Shown: positions 26,246 to 35,133 of the stretch, piece by piece | Layout of the letters: each line of letters begins with the position of its first letter | Numbering within the stretch: position 1 is the stretch's first letter | DNA from: Pseudomonas sp. ABC1 | GTDB lineage: Bacteria; Pseudomonadota; Gammaproteobacteria; Pseudomonadales; Pseudomonadaceae | DNA: 64,000 nt | Direction of reading: 5' to 3' | NCBI RefSeq assembly: GCF_013395055.1 | Contig: NZ_CP058349.1 | Coordinates: 1 to 64,000 of the forward strand | Notes under the pieces: model-generated | The model's input: the letters and a program-made list of their open reading frames with translations, nothing else | Database searches by the model: none | Told to the model about the DNA's origin: nothing | Translations under genes and position numbers: made by a program

Positions 26246-29200
26246 TCAGAAACGCAGCGTAAACCCCGCCTTCATGGTGCGTCCCGGTGCCGGCAGCATC
26301 GCGCGGGCCAGGGGGTCGATGTAGTAGCGGTTGGTGATGTTGTTGATGCCGAAGTCCAGGTCCAGGTTGGCCATGACCTTGTAGCTGGCGAAGGCGTCGA
26401 ACACCCAGATCGGCTGCCAGCGATAAGGCCGGCCGAAGGCGTCGGCGGCGAGTTGGCTGTTGCGGATCCAGTCGGCTTCTTCCTTGTTCTCGGCGCTGCT
26501 GTGATAAACCATGCGTCCGCCCAGTTCGAGCTTCTCGTTGAACAGGCGTACGCCGGTGTCCAGGTTGATCGAGAACTTGGGTTGCAGACTGGTGCGGGCG
26601 AAGGTGGCGGGGAAGCCGCCGGTCACGCAACTGCTGATCGCGGCGTTGTAGATCGGGTCCAGCGTCGCGGCATAGTCCTTGTCGCAGAGCTTCTGCGACA
26701 GCCGGTAGCTGAGGCCGAAGTTGCTGAAGTAACGCCCGGTGTCGGCACGCGCCTGCAACTCGATGCCGGAGTAGGTCTTCTTGTCGAACTGGACGATGCT
26801 CCAGCTCTTGTCGCGGTCGATGTAGTTGCGAATCTCGTTTTCGTAGTAGTTGATGCGCACGTCGGCGTGGCGCCAGTCTGGGAGGAACCCGAGCAGGTCG
26901 TGGACGTAGCCGACTTCCCAGTTGTAGGCGTGTTCGGGGTCCATGGTGTTGTCCGTGCTGCGGCCGAACGCGGTGCCCGCCTGGGTGTCCTCGTAGAGGG
27001 TCGGGAAGCGCACCAGTTCGCTGTAGCGGGCGTAGACCCTGGCGTAGTCGGTCAGCATGAAGGTCACGCCGAACATCGGGGTCCAGGCATTGTCACGGCG
27101 TTTCTTTGGCTTGGCCCATTTTTCTTCTTCGGTGGGGTTGCGGTAGATGGTGGTGTCAATGGTGGGGGAAATATAGCGTTTGACCGTGCCGGTAGTGCCC
27201 TGGGCGTTTTCCACCGTTTCATTCAGGTCGATGGTGCCATTGAGGAACTGGTTGGCCGAGCGGTCGATCTTGAAGCCATCGTAGGGGACGACGAAGCTTT
27301 CCTTGTAGGTGTAGTAGACGCCATCGACCTTGTACCCGGCGAGCGCATCCTGTATCTCGGGCTCCGCCTCTTCCGGGGTGAAGCCCCAGGATGCGTACAT
27401 GTCGCGCAGGTCGCCTTCCAGCGATGCCGCTTCTTCATCCGTCATCAGGCGGCGGTAGCTGAGCGTGCGCCCGGTAATCGTGGGCAGGGCCTGCCAGTTG
27501 TTCTCCTTGTTCTCGCGGTGCTTGGCCAGGCCGTCGTCGAACGAGTTGTAGTCGCTGAAGCGTGCGCCCGCGCTGATGACCATCCAGGGCATGGCCATCC
27601 ATTCGTTATTGAAGCTGAAGTTGTATTGCTGCCGGGTTCCGCTGCGCGGCCCCATGTGGGTGGCGGCCCAGATGATTTCGTTGACCATCAGGCCATCGGC
27701 GTTGTTGCGCTCTTCCAGCTTTTCATGGCTGAAGTCGCCGGACAGGGTCAGGCTGAGGGTGTCGGTGAGCAGCATGCGGTTGCTCAGGTTCACGCCCCAG
27801 CGGTCATGGTTCGACAACTGCATCGCCTTGGCGATGAGGTTGTAGCGGCCATCGGAGTTGTCCAGGCGATCCGGTGCGGTAGTGGGCACGTTGGCGCAGT
27901 TGACCGGGTTGTAGTCGTATTTGCACGTGACGTAGTTGTCCCAGGCGATGTCCCGGGCCGATTCGTTCGCCCCCACGCCATACACCGAGTCGCCGGTCTG
28001 GTGGCGGATGGAGTCATGGCGGGTCATCCAGATGCCTGCCTGCAGGTCGATCAGTGCGTTGTCATCGGGTTTCCAGGTGTAGTTCAGGCCATAGGTGTCC
28101 TGCTTGACCTCGGAGAACGGCGATTGCAGGCCGACGTTCAAGGTGCCGTCCAGGCCCCGGAAGGTCGTGTAGCTGATGACGAAGGGCGAGCTTTCGCCGA
28201 ACTCCATGTCGCTGTGCATGTAGGACAGTTTCAGGCTCTGCTGGTTGGGCAGGTAGAAGGTGCCCTTGAGCAGGGTGGTGCGGATGTCGGTGGAAGTGTT
28301 GGTGACCTCGTAGCCGGGGTGGTAGAGCTGGGCGACGTACGACGTGCCCGCGCCCGGCACCGAGGCATTGTCCTCGGCCCTGGCCTTGTCCAGCCAGTCC
28401 TCGGTTTCGTAGCGCTGGCTGCCGCCCTTGCCGCTGTAGTAGTTGCCCTTGCTGCGGTAGCTGTAGGCGGCGAGCAGGTCGAAGTTTTCCTGGCGGGTCG
28501 CCGCCGCGATGCGGAACGCATTGTCTTCGAAGTTGAAGTCGCTGCCACCGGAGCCCTTGCGCGGGGTTATCCGGCCGCCGTTGGGCAGGGCAAAGCCCAC
28601 GTTGCCGTAATAGGTGTTGAAGGCGCCTTCGATGTCGCGGTAGTCCGTGCCGAAGAGGCGCGTGCCCGATTCGTCCGGGGCCACTGCGTTGCTCGCGGTT
28701 TCGGTCTTGATCTCGATACCGTGGCTTTCGCCGGGCTTGACGATGTCTTCGGCGTCCAGCGTCTTGATCTGCACCGAGCCACCGACGCCGGTCTTCATGC
28801 CGTCGGTTGCGGAGGGGCCTTTTTCGACCGAGATGCTGCCGATCATGTTGGGGTCGATGTAGTTGCGGTTGGAGACGCCGCCCGAACCCTGCCACACCGA
28901 AATGGCCTGCTCGGTGCCATCCACGGTCACCGGAACCCGTCCTTCGCCCTGGATGCCGCGGATGTTCGGGTCCAGTGCGCCGCTGTTGCGCGAGTCGCCG
29001 CTGTAGACGCCGTTCATGCCGGCGAACACGTCGGACACCGAGGCGCCCTTGTAGCGCTCCAGCTCCTTGCGGCCGGCATACACGTTGGAGACGTCCTTGC
29101 GATAGACATCGTCGTGGCCGACCTCGTCCTTCGACATCAGCAGATCGTCCTCGATCGTGGTGTCTTCCAGTTCGATGACCGGCAGGCGCAGGTCCAGTGG

Positions 29201-29323
29201 CTGCTTGGGTTGTTCTTCTTCGGCGTCCTTCGCCGCGTCCGCTGCGTTCAACTGGCCGGAGGCGAGCAGCAGGGAGAGGGCACAGGCGATCGGCCTGAGC
29301 GTCGGCTTGGTTCTTGTGTGCAT
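26246..29323 (-). CDS. TonB-dependent outer-membrane receptor
   Basis: This is a 1025-residue active transporter with a signal peptide ending near LNAAD. The plug domain spans about 75-190: DVFAGMNGVYSGD, NIRGIQGEGRVPVTVDG and GSISVEKGPS. A 22-strand barrel of about 800 residues ends in the terminal aromatic sequence KAGFTLRF needed for BAM assembly. The plug resembles receptors of the heme/HxuC and ferric-metallophore groups. The substrate is not decided by sequence. It lies 48 bases after the MFS gene, the last gene of a methyltransferase-MFS-receptor operon divergent from an AraC regulator. A metallophore or cofactor is likely. Confidence 0.92.
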   Translation of the reverse strand: MHTRTKPTLRPIACALSLLLASGQLNAADAAKDAEEEQPKQPLDLRLPVIELEDTTIEDDLLMSKDEVGHDDVYRKDVSNVYAGRKELERYKGASVSDVFAGMNGVYSGDSRNSGALDPNIRGIQGEGRVPVTVDGTEQAISVWQGSGGVSNRNYIDPNMIGSISVEKGPSATDGMKTGVGGSVQIKTLDAEDIVKPGESHGIEIKTETASNAVAPDESGTRLFGTDYRDIEGAFNTYYGNVGFALPNGGRITPRKGSGGSDFNFEDNAFRIAAATRQENFDLLAAYSYRSKGNYYSGKGGSQRYETEDWLDKARAEDNASVPGAGTSYVAQLYHPGYEVTNTSTDIRTTLLKGTFYLPNQQSLKLSYMHSDMEFGESSPFVISYTTFRGLDGTLNVGLQSPFSEVKQDTYGLNYTWKPDDNALIDLQAGIWMTRHDSIRHQTGDSVYGVGANESARDIAWDNYVTCKYDYNPVNCANVPTTAPDRLDNSDGRYNLIAKAMQLSNHDRWGVNLSNRMLLTDTLSLTLSGDFSHEKLEERNNADGLMVNEIIWAATHMGPRSGTRQQYNFSFNNEWMAMPWMVISAGARFSDYNSFDDGLAKHRENKENNWQALPTITGRTLSYRRLMTDEEAASLEGDLRDMYASWGFTPEEAEPEIQDALAGYKVDGVYYTYKESFVVPYDGFKIDRSANQFLNGTIDLNETVENAQGTTGTVKRYISPTIDTTIYRNPTEEEKWAKPKKRRDNAWTPMFGVTFMLTDYARVYARYSELVRFPTLYEDTQAGTAFGRSTDNTMDPEHAYNWEVGYVHDLLGFLPDWRHADVRINYYENEIRNYIDRDKSWSIVQFDKKTYSGIELQARADTGRYFSNFGLSYRLSQKLCDKDYAATLDPIYNAAISSCVTGGFPATFARTSLQPKFSINLDTGVRLFNEKLELGGRMVYHSSAENKEEADWIRNSQLAADAFGRPYRWQPIWVFDAFASYKVMANLDLDFGINNITNRYYIDPLARAMLPAPGRTMKAGFTLRF

Positions 29324-29371
29324 GGGATGACCGTGTGTTGGGTTGGCAGTGGTTGGTTTCTTATGGTGTGT

Positions 29372-30568
29372 TCAGGCGTGCAGGCGCTGGCGCCAGCGCA
29401 GGCTCAGCAGCGTCACCAGCGCCATCGCGATGACCAGCGCGGTGAGCAGGCCGGGGTAGCCGAGGTGATCGAGCAACAGCCCGGCGACCAGCGGCAGCAG
29501 GGTGCGCGACAGCAGGAACAGGTTGGACTGGATGCTGTAGTCCAGCGCGTCCAGGCCGGGACGGGTGCGGCGCATCATCAGGCCGAACAGCAGCCCGGAG
29601 GTCGCACCCAGCGCCAGGGCGGTCGCCAGCGCGGCAACGACGAACAGCGCCTGGAGGCTTTTCACCTGCGTGGCCAGGGCCAGCAGCAGGAGCGCCAGCA
29701 AGCCGAGGGCGGCGAAGGCCGGCAAGGTGCGGGCGACGCCGAAGCGGCGTGTCAGCCAGTTGCCCAGCAGGCTGGCGATGGCGGCCAGCAGGCCGCCGCC
29801 GATGCCGACGAGCATGGCGATGCGTTCCACCGGGAAGCCATGGTCGAGCAGCAAGGGTTTCAGGTAGATCCAGGCCGCGCCGATGACGGGAACGTAGACC
29901 AGCAGCAACAGGCTCCAGACCTTGTTTCCCGGCAGTGCGAAATAGCTTCGGCAGGCGCGCCAGTCACTGCGACTGCTGCTGGGTGTGGTGGTGTTGGCTG
30001 GGGCGGGCAGCAGTGGCAACAGCAGCAGGCCGAGCGCCAGGCTGGCGGCCAGGGCAACGAAGGGCCAGCTCCAGCCGGCCTTGGTCTGCAACAGCAGCAT
30101 GAGGCCGCCACCGGCGATAGCGCCGAGGGAGGTGGCGGTCGCGCGGATGGCTCCGGCGCGCAGCCGTTCCGATTCCGGCAGGCTCTGGATCGCCAGCGCG
30201 TTGAGCGGGATGTCGGTCCAGGCGCCCATCAGGTTGGTCAGCAGGGCCAGGGCGAAGATCGTCCAGCGCGAGCTGTCGGCCAGGTCGTGGGTCGCGAACG
30301 CCAGCAGGGCCAGCGCGTAGCCGAGGCCGAGCAGCAGGGTCCAGTTGCGGTAGCTGGGGGCGCCGAAACGGTAGCGGTCCACCGGTGTACCGAGCAGGAA
30401 CTTGAGCAGCGCCGGCAGGCCGGCCAGTTGCATCAGACCGATTTCCGTGCCGCTCCAGCCATGCTGGCGCATCACCAGCGGCAGGCCGATGTAGATATAG
30501 ATGATGGGCGCTGCGCAGGCGAAGTTGAGCCAGCCGATCAGCAGGTGCGTGGGCCAGTGGCGCATCAT
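29372..30568 (-). CDS. MFS transporter, RhtX/FptX-like
   Basis: This 398-residue protein has twelve membrane helices. The start NFACAAPIIYIYIGLPLVMRQ, followed by GLPALLKFLLGTPVDR, is typical of the RhtX/FptX family, which carries siderophores such as rhizobactin or pyochelin across the inner membrane. GGGGGAG precedes the ATG. Its start overlaps the methyltransferase stop by four bases, and the TonB receptor follows. A single-polypeptide inner-membrane importer paired with the receptor is the simplest reading. Export cannot be excluded. Confidence 0.87.
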   Translation of the reverse strand: MMRHWPTHLLIGWLNFACAAPIIYIYIGLPLVMRQHGWSGTEIGLMQLAGLPALLKFLLGTPVDRYRFGAPSYRNWTLLLGLGYALALLAFATHDLADSSRWTIFALALLTNLMGAWTDIPLNALAIQSLPESERLRAGAIRATATSLGAIAGGGLMLLLQTKAGWSWPFVALAASLALGLLLLPLLPAPANTTTPSSSRSDWRACRSYFALPGNKVWSLLLLVYVPVIGAAWIYLKPLLLDHGFPVERIAMLVGIGGGLLAAIASLLGNWLTRRFGVARTLPAFAALGLLALLLLALATQVKSLQALFVVAALATALALGATSGLLFGLMMRRTRPGLDALDYSIQSNLFLLSRTLLPLVAGLLLDHLGYPGLLTALVIAMALVTLLSLRWRQRLHA

Positions 30569-31584
30569 GGGCGGCTCCCCCGATGGACCCAGACCGGCGC
30601 CAGCGGGAAGCTGGCGCTCTGGGTCGAGTGGATGTCCTCGAAACCGCAGGTGCGCAGGGCGCTGGCCATCTCACCCTGGCGCGGCACGTATTTGCCGCGC
30701 AGCAGCATCGGCAGGTAGAACGGCAGGACATGCGAGGCGCCGGGCGCGTCCTCGGGGATTTCGGCATGCACGCACACCAGCAGTCCGCCGGGGCGCAGGG
30801 CGGCATGCACCTTGCGCAGGGCATCCAGGGGCGAGTCGATGAAATGGAACACCGAGGAGCAGCAGATCAGGTCGTAGCCCTCGCCGATGGCGTCGGTGTC
30901 CAGGTTGCCGGCGATGCTCTCCAGACGCTGTTCGAGGCCGGCCTGGGCGATGTTCTGGCGCGCCACGGCGGCGGTGTCCGGCAATTCGAAGACCACACCA
31001 CGGCTTTTCGGGTAGCGCTCGGCCAGGGCGATGGCGAGGAAGCCCGGGCCGCCGCCCAGGTCGAGGAAGCGCTCGGGCGCCGGTATGCCGTCCAGCCGCT
31101 CCAGCAGCGCGGGGACGCTGATCACCCGTTGCTCCTGACCGATCTGCACCTGGGCGGCCTGCGCCCAGTTGGCGGCGGTGGACGCCATTTCCGCCAGCGG
31201 GGTGGCGGGGGTGCCGGCTTTTACATAGTCGCCGATCTGCTCGCTGAAGCGGCGCAGCAGCCCGGCGCGGTACGACCAGGCCTGGGCGCAGCTTTCGGGT
31301 GAGTCCTGGGTGAAGAAGCGCTTGGCGAGCCGCGAGTTCTGGTAATGCGTCAGCGGCTGGCCGGCCAGCCGCTCCAGCAGGCCCATGCTCCACAGCAGGT
31401 CGAGCAATACCTGGGCGTTGGCGTGGTCGATGCGCAGTGTCGAGGCGAGGCTTCCGACGTCCTGCGGAACGCTCAGGCATTCGAACAGGCCCAGTGAAAG
31501 CGCCAGTTCCAGGGCCTTGGCCTGTATCGGTGCCGCCGCCAGGTTCCAATAAGGGCGGAGGGGATGTGCGAGGGCATTGTCCAT
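30565..31584 (-). CDS. SAM-dependent methyltransferase (O-methyltransferase-like, winged-helix N-terminus)
   Basis: This 339-residue protein resembles plant-type and polyketide O-methyltransferases. A dimerisation winged helix spans residues 1-110. The Rossmann domain has the SAM loop LDLGGGPGFLAIALA near 168-182, the acidic residue in GVVFELPDTAAV, and ICCSSVFHFID for motif II. The family's catalytic His is not obvious. It leads the operon with the MFS and TonB receptor genes. It could modify an imported ligand or a co-substrate after uptake, which is inference. Confidence 0.87.
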   Translation of the reverse strand: MDNALAHPLRPYWNLAAAPIQAKALELALSLGLFECLSVPQDVGSLASTLRIDHANAQVLLDLLWSMGLLERLAGQPLTHYQNSRLAKRFFTQDSPESCAQAWSYRAGLLRRFSEQIGDYVKAGTPATPLAEMASTAANWAQAAQVQIGQEQRVISVPALLERLDGIPAPERFLDLGGGPGFLAIALAERYPKSRGVVFELPDTAAVARQNIAQAGLEQRLESIAGNLDTDAIGEGYDLICCSSVFHFIDSPLDALRKVHAALRPGGLLVCVHAEIPEDAPGASHVLPFYLPMLLRGKYVPRQGEMASALRTCGFEDIHSTQSASFPLAPVWVHRGSRP

Positions 31585-31684
31585 GGTGTCGACTCTTTAT
31601 CTGCGGGGTGTTCGACAGTGCGCTTGCGCCTGTCAGGGCTGGCGTTTACTGTAATTCGCAGATGAGATCGGTTTTCGTTCAATG

Positions 31685-31718
31685 CGTATTCATTCCGGAT
31701 TATTTCGTATTCATTCCG
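31685..31718. promoter_or_regulatory. Tandem direct repeats, candidate AraC-family operator
   Basis: CGTATTCATTCCG occurs twice, perfectly, at 31685-31697 and 31706-31718, 21 bases apart (two helical turns). AraC-type dimers bind such same-face direct repeats. The second copy ends 13 bases before the AraC-family start and the first begins 101 bases before the methyltransferase start. Both autoregulation and control of the operon are possible. Confidence 0.6.
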
Positions 31719-31731
31719 TTGCGGAGGCTCC

Positions 31732-32661
31732 ATGGCGTATCGCTTGAGCAGTACCGACGTGCTGTGTGCGCCCGTCGAAGGTCGACCGGGCTGGCTGCGC
31801 CAGCGGCTGCCGGGAGCGGTGGGGGATTGCTTCATCGACCGGGCCCAGGTCGATCAGGGCATCGCGCTGTCGTATACGGATTACCTGCCCAGCCGCGACC
31901 TGGTGGAAGAAAGCGTGATCGACAAGGACGATGCGGTCCTGACCATCACCATCGGCCTGAGCGCGGCGTCCGGTTATGAAAGCCGGGACGGATACCGCTT
32001 CGATTTCGTCGGCGGGCATACCACTGCCACGGTCTTTCGCAGCATCCGTGGCGAGCGCCGCTACCGGGGTAACGAGCGGGTTCGCCAGCTACGGCTCAGC
32101 GTCGACGAGGCCGCATTGCAGCGCTATGACCTCGGCGCGCTGGTGAAGACCGACAGGGCCTGTGCCCAACTGATGTTCGCCAGGAACGATGCCGGCATCC
32201 AGCGCCTGGCCCGTAGCCTCCAGGGCCTGCACGAAGCGCCCGCAGCCTCGCGGCTGGACATGCAGATCGCCGCGCTCAGCCTGCTCGCCGAGCAGTCGCG
32301 ACAACTCCTGCAGGTGTCCACCCGGACGAGTCGCCAGTGTGCCGACGAGGCGCGTATCCAGCAGGCCTACGAGCTGATGCTGGAGCAGTTCGCCCAGCCC
32401 CTGACCATCGGTTACCTGTGTGCGGCGGTGGGCTTGAACGAGTTCAAGTTCAAGCAGGGCTTTCGTGAGCTGTTCGGCAACAGCCCGCACCGGGTGCTCA
32501 CGGAAATCCGTATGCGCAAGGCCAGGGCCTGGCTGGAGGCGGGCGAGCAGGTGGCCAGCGTGGCCTACAAGGCCGGCTATGAGCACCCGGCCAATTTCAG
32601 CGCCGCCTTCAGCCGCTTCTATGGCTGTTCGCCCAAGGCGGTACGCAGTCCCTCGCGTTGA
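31732..32661 (+). CDS. AraC family regulator, PchR-like
   Basis: This is a 309-residue regulator. The N-terminal about 200 residues lack a classic cupin signature and resemble PchR-type siderophore-responsive regulators. The C-terminal AraC DNA-binding domain (about 210-305) has two helix-turn-helices (TIGYLCAAVGLNEFKFKQGF and VASVAYKAGYEHPANFSAAF) and the LFGNSPHRVL linker. GGAGG precedes the ATG. It is divergent from the methyltransferase/MFS/TonB-receptor operon. This matches the PchR logic of a regulator that senses the imported ligand. Confidence 0.92.
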   Translation: MAYRLSSTDVLCAPVEGRPGWLRQRLPGAVGDCFIDRAQVDQGIALSYTDYLPSRDLVEESVIDKDDAVLTITIGLSAASGYESRDGYRFDFVGGHTTATVFRSIRGERRYRGNERVRQLRLSVDEAALQRYDLGALVKTDRACAQLMFARNDAGIQRLARSLQGLHEAPAASRLDMQIAALSLLAEQSRQLLQVSTRTSRQCADEARIQQAYELMLEQFAQPLTIGYLCAAVGLNEFKFKQGFRELFGNSPHRVLTEIRMRKARAWLEAGEQVASVAYKAGYEHPANFSAAFSRFYGCSPKAVRSPSR

Positions 32662-32673
32662 GTCCGCCGCCGT

Positions 32674-33450
32674 TCAGGCGCAGCGGGCCACCGGAACGTC
32701 GGCCGGTTGTTCGGCCAGTACCGCGGCGATGCTCTGCTGGGCCTGACGGGCCAGGGTCGAGCGGTCCAGGCCCTGGGGCTGGATCGGCGGCAGGAAGTGA
32801 ATTTCCACGCTGGCCTGGCCGCTGGCGAGCAGCCGTTGCAGGTGATGGGTCAACTCGTCTTCGCCAAGGAAGGGGCTGAGCGGGTCGGCCCGGCCATGGC
32901 GGCGGTAGCGGATGGCGACGGGTTGCACCGGGGTATCGGTTTCCACCGCACAGCTCAGCAGGCGCGGATGGAAGGTGCGCACACCACTGCCGTCGGTGGT
33001 GGTGCCTTCGGGGAAGATCAGCAAGGGATGCTCGCGCCGCAGGTAATCCTGCAATTGCTGCCCGACCTGGCCATGCTGGCCCGCGCCGCGGCGGATGAAG
33101 CAGGTGCCGGCCTGGCGCGCCAGCCAGCCGATCACCGGCCACTGGGCGACGTCGTCCTTGGACAGGAACGACAGCGGCATCACCCGTCCGAGCATGACGA
33201 TATCGACCCAGGACACGTGGTTGGCGACCCAGAGCATGGACTGCCGGGGCGGCTCGCCTTCGATGCGCAACTCATAGGGCAGTTGCCGGCCGACGCGGTC
33301 GAGGAACTGGCGCGTCAGGTATTGCCGGCGGGCCAGTGAGGGCGGGCGCCCGCAGCGGGCGCAGAGGGTCAGCCAACTGGCCGTCAGCAGCCCGTGGCCG
33401 AGGATGCTCAACAGCCCGCCGTAGCGCCTGAGGCGCAGCAGGCGCCCCAT
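32674..33450 (-). CDS. olsA: Lyso-ornithine lipid acyltransferase (PlsC-like)
   Basis: OlsA adds the second acyl chain to lyso-ornithine lipid, giving a phosphorus-free membrane lipid. This 258-residue protein has an N-terminal membrane helix, the PlsC HX4D motif in NHVSWVD, and the second block FPEGTTTDG. ATG 33450 overlaps the olsB stop as TGATG, so the pair is co-translated. The longer opening upstream to 33546 lies within olsB and is not used. The olsB-olsA order matches other pseudomonads, where phosphate limitation induces it. Confidence 0.9.
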   Translation of the reverse strand: MGRLLRLRRYGGLLSILGHGLLTASWLTLCARCGRPPSLARRQYLTRQFLDRVGRQLPYELRIEGEPPRQSMLWVANHVSWVDIVMLGRVMPLSFLSKDDVAQWPVIGWLARQAGTCFIRRGAGQHGQVGQQLQDYLRREHPLLIFPEGTTTDGSGVRTFHPRLLSCAVETDTPVQPVAIRYRRHGRADPLSPFLGEDELTHHLQRLLASGQASVEIHFLPPIQPQGLDRSTLARQAQQSIAAVLAEQPADVPVARCA

Positions 33451-34187
33451 CAGACCGCCGCCTTGAAGTGCCGCGCGTAGCGGGGGCAGAGTTCGTCGCG
33501 TTTGAGCAGGATGAAAATGTCGGCCACCTGGAACTCCGTGTCCCAACTGGGTTCGCCGCAGATTTTCGCCCCCAGGCGCATATAGGCCTTGAGCAGGGGC
33601 GGCAGTTCGGCGGTCACGTTGGCTGGCAGGTCAAGGGCGGGCAACGGCTTCTTCGGCTCGGCGTGCAGGTGTTCGGTGCTCAGGTAGCGCTCGCGCAGGC
33701 GCTGCATGATCGCCTGGGCCTGGACGCCGCCGTCGCGCATGGAGACGCTGGCGCAGCCCATCAGGTAGCGGTACTGGCCCTGGTTGAGGGCTTCCGCGAG
33801 TTCGCCCCAGAGCACGGCGATGGTGGCGCCGTTGCGGTATTCGGCGTCGACGCAGGTACGGCCGATTTCCAGCACCGGGCCACTCAGTTCGTTCAGCCCG
33901 CGCAGATCGAATTCCGCCTCGCTGTAGAAGCGTCCCAGACGACCGGCGGCCTGGCGGTCCAGCAGGCGCGTGGTCGCCACCAGTTGGCCGCTGCCGAGGT
34001 CGCGCACACCGATGTGCATGCAGTGCTCGTCGAATTCATCCCTGTCCAGGCCTTGCTCGGCGCCCTGCAACTGGGCGTCGTATTCGCTGCTGAAGACCTT
34101 GTAGCGCAGTTCCTGGGCTTCGCGCAGGGCTTGTGGGGTTTGCAGGCGTTCGGCCTGCAGACGACGGGGAAAGGCGATCATGTTCAT
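33450..34187 (-). CDS. olsB: Ornithine-acyl[ACP] N-acyltransferase (GNAT fold)
   Basis: OlsB transfers a 3-hydroxyacyl chain to ornithine, the first step of ornithine lipid synthesis. The 245-residue protein has the family blocks ELRYKVFSSEY, DEFDEHCMHIGV, TTRLL, EIGRTCVDAEYR and LMGCASVSM. ATG 34187 lies seven bases after AGGAGA; an upstream opening to 34247 is not needed. It is the first gene of the olsBA pair. No Pho box was identified with confidence in the short upstream region. Confidence 0.92.
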   Translation of the reverse strand: MNMIAFPRRLQAERLQTPQALREAQELRYKVFSSEYDAQLQGAEQGLDRDEFDEHCMHIGVRDLGSGQLVATTRLLDRQAAGRLGRFYSEAEFDLRGLNELSGPVLEIGRTCVDAEYRNGATIAVLWGELAEALNQGQYRYLMGCASVSMRDGGVQAQAIMQRLRERYLSTEHLHAEPKKPLPALDLPANVTAELPPLLKAYMRLGAKICGEPSWDTEFQVADIFILLKRDELCPRYARHFKAAV

Positions 34188-34408
34188 GCTCTGTCTCCTG
34201 TGCGCCCTGGCTGGGTTCAGGGGCAGATTAGGTCTGCCGGGTGTCACTCGGGTTACTGAAACATGATGGTTGGATGACGCCCGTCGATGCGTCTTGTGGC
34301 GGGAACTCTGGCGGGCAATGCGGACCTATGTAAGGGCAGCAGCAGGCTGCACGGCGCAAGTGCGAAGCCTGCGCTGCGGTTTCCCAATCCGTGTCCACAG
34401 GAGGATTC

Positions 34409-34984
34409 ATGCGTTTTATCGTGGCGGTGCTATTGGTGTGTTCGAGTGCCCTGTGCTGGGCGGACTGGCATGTGCTGACGGACTCGTCGCGTGTCAGCTT
34501 CGTGTCGGTCAAGCGTGGCAACATCGCCGACGTGCACCGTTTCAGGAATGTCGTCGGGGTCATCGACCCGCAGGGCGCTGCGCGTATCACCTTGCCGTTC
34601 GCCGACCTGGACAGTGGCCTGGCCCTGCGTGACGAGCGTATGCGCGAACTGCTGTTCGAAGCGACGCGCTTTCCCCATGCCGAACTGAGCGCCAACCTGA
34701 ACCTGGCGCACTGGGAGCAGATGCGTGTCGGCGAGGTACAGGCCACCACCCTGGAGTTCCAGCTGGACCTGCATGGCCACCAGCAGCGCCTGAAGGCCGA
34801 GGTGCTGGTCAGCCGTCTTGGCGAGAAGCGCATGCAGGTGACGACCCTGGAGCCGATCCTGATCAAGGCCGAGCTGTTCGAACTGGAGGGTGGCCTGGCG
34901 AAGCTGCAGGAGTTGGCCGGCTTGCCTTCGATCGCGTCGGAGGTGCCGGTGTCGGCGGTGCTGGATTTCCAGCAGCGACCCTGA
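34409..34984 (+). CDS. YceI family periplasmic protein
   Basis: This 191-residue protein has a signal peptide ending in LCWADW near residue 17. It has the YceI/lipocalin-like barrel: WHVLTDSSRVSFVSVK at the start, HRFRNVVGVID and the TRFPHAELSANL block. YceI proteins bind isoprenoid chains such as ubiquinone precursors in some relatives. GGAGG precedes ATG 34409 by four bases. It stands alone ahead of the clsB-type gene, with a long inverted repeat between them. Confidence 0.9.
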   Translation: MRFIVAVLLVCSSALCWADWHVLTDSSRVSFVSVKRGNIADVHRFRNVVGVIDPQGAARITLPFADLDSGLALRDERMRELLFEATRFPHAELSANLNLAHWEQMRVGEVQATTLEFQLDLHGHQQRLKAEVLVSRLGEKRMQVTTLEPILIKAELFELEGGLAKLQELAGLPSIASEVPVSAVLDFQQRP

Positions 34985-35017
34985 GAACCTGTTTGCAGTC
35001 TTTCGAGCCAACTTTGC

Positions 35018-35075
35018 CGTAGGGTGCGCCGTGCGCACCTGTGTGCAGAAGCCGGTGCACACGGCGCACCCTACG
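35018..35075. repeat. Long inverted repeat, dispersed repeat family
   Basis: Arms 35018-35039 and 35054-35075 match in 21 of 22 positions (core GGGTGCGCCGTG) around a 14-base loop. The right half and its flank recur at about 61872-61926. It may terminate yceI transcription, but it has the look of a dispersed chromosomal repeat. Confidence 0.75.
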
Positions 35076-35133
35076 CCCGATCGCCATGATGCTGTCTGGG
35101 CGCCCGTCGCTGTTTTCGAGTTTGGAGAATCGC

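Noticed and set aside
26240..30718. A 1492-codon plus-strand opening
   Set aside because: It lies antisense across the TonB receptor and MFS genes, is rich in Gln, Val, Gly and His as expected of a shadow frame, and has no recognisable domain.
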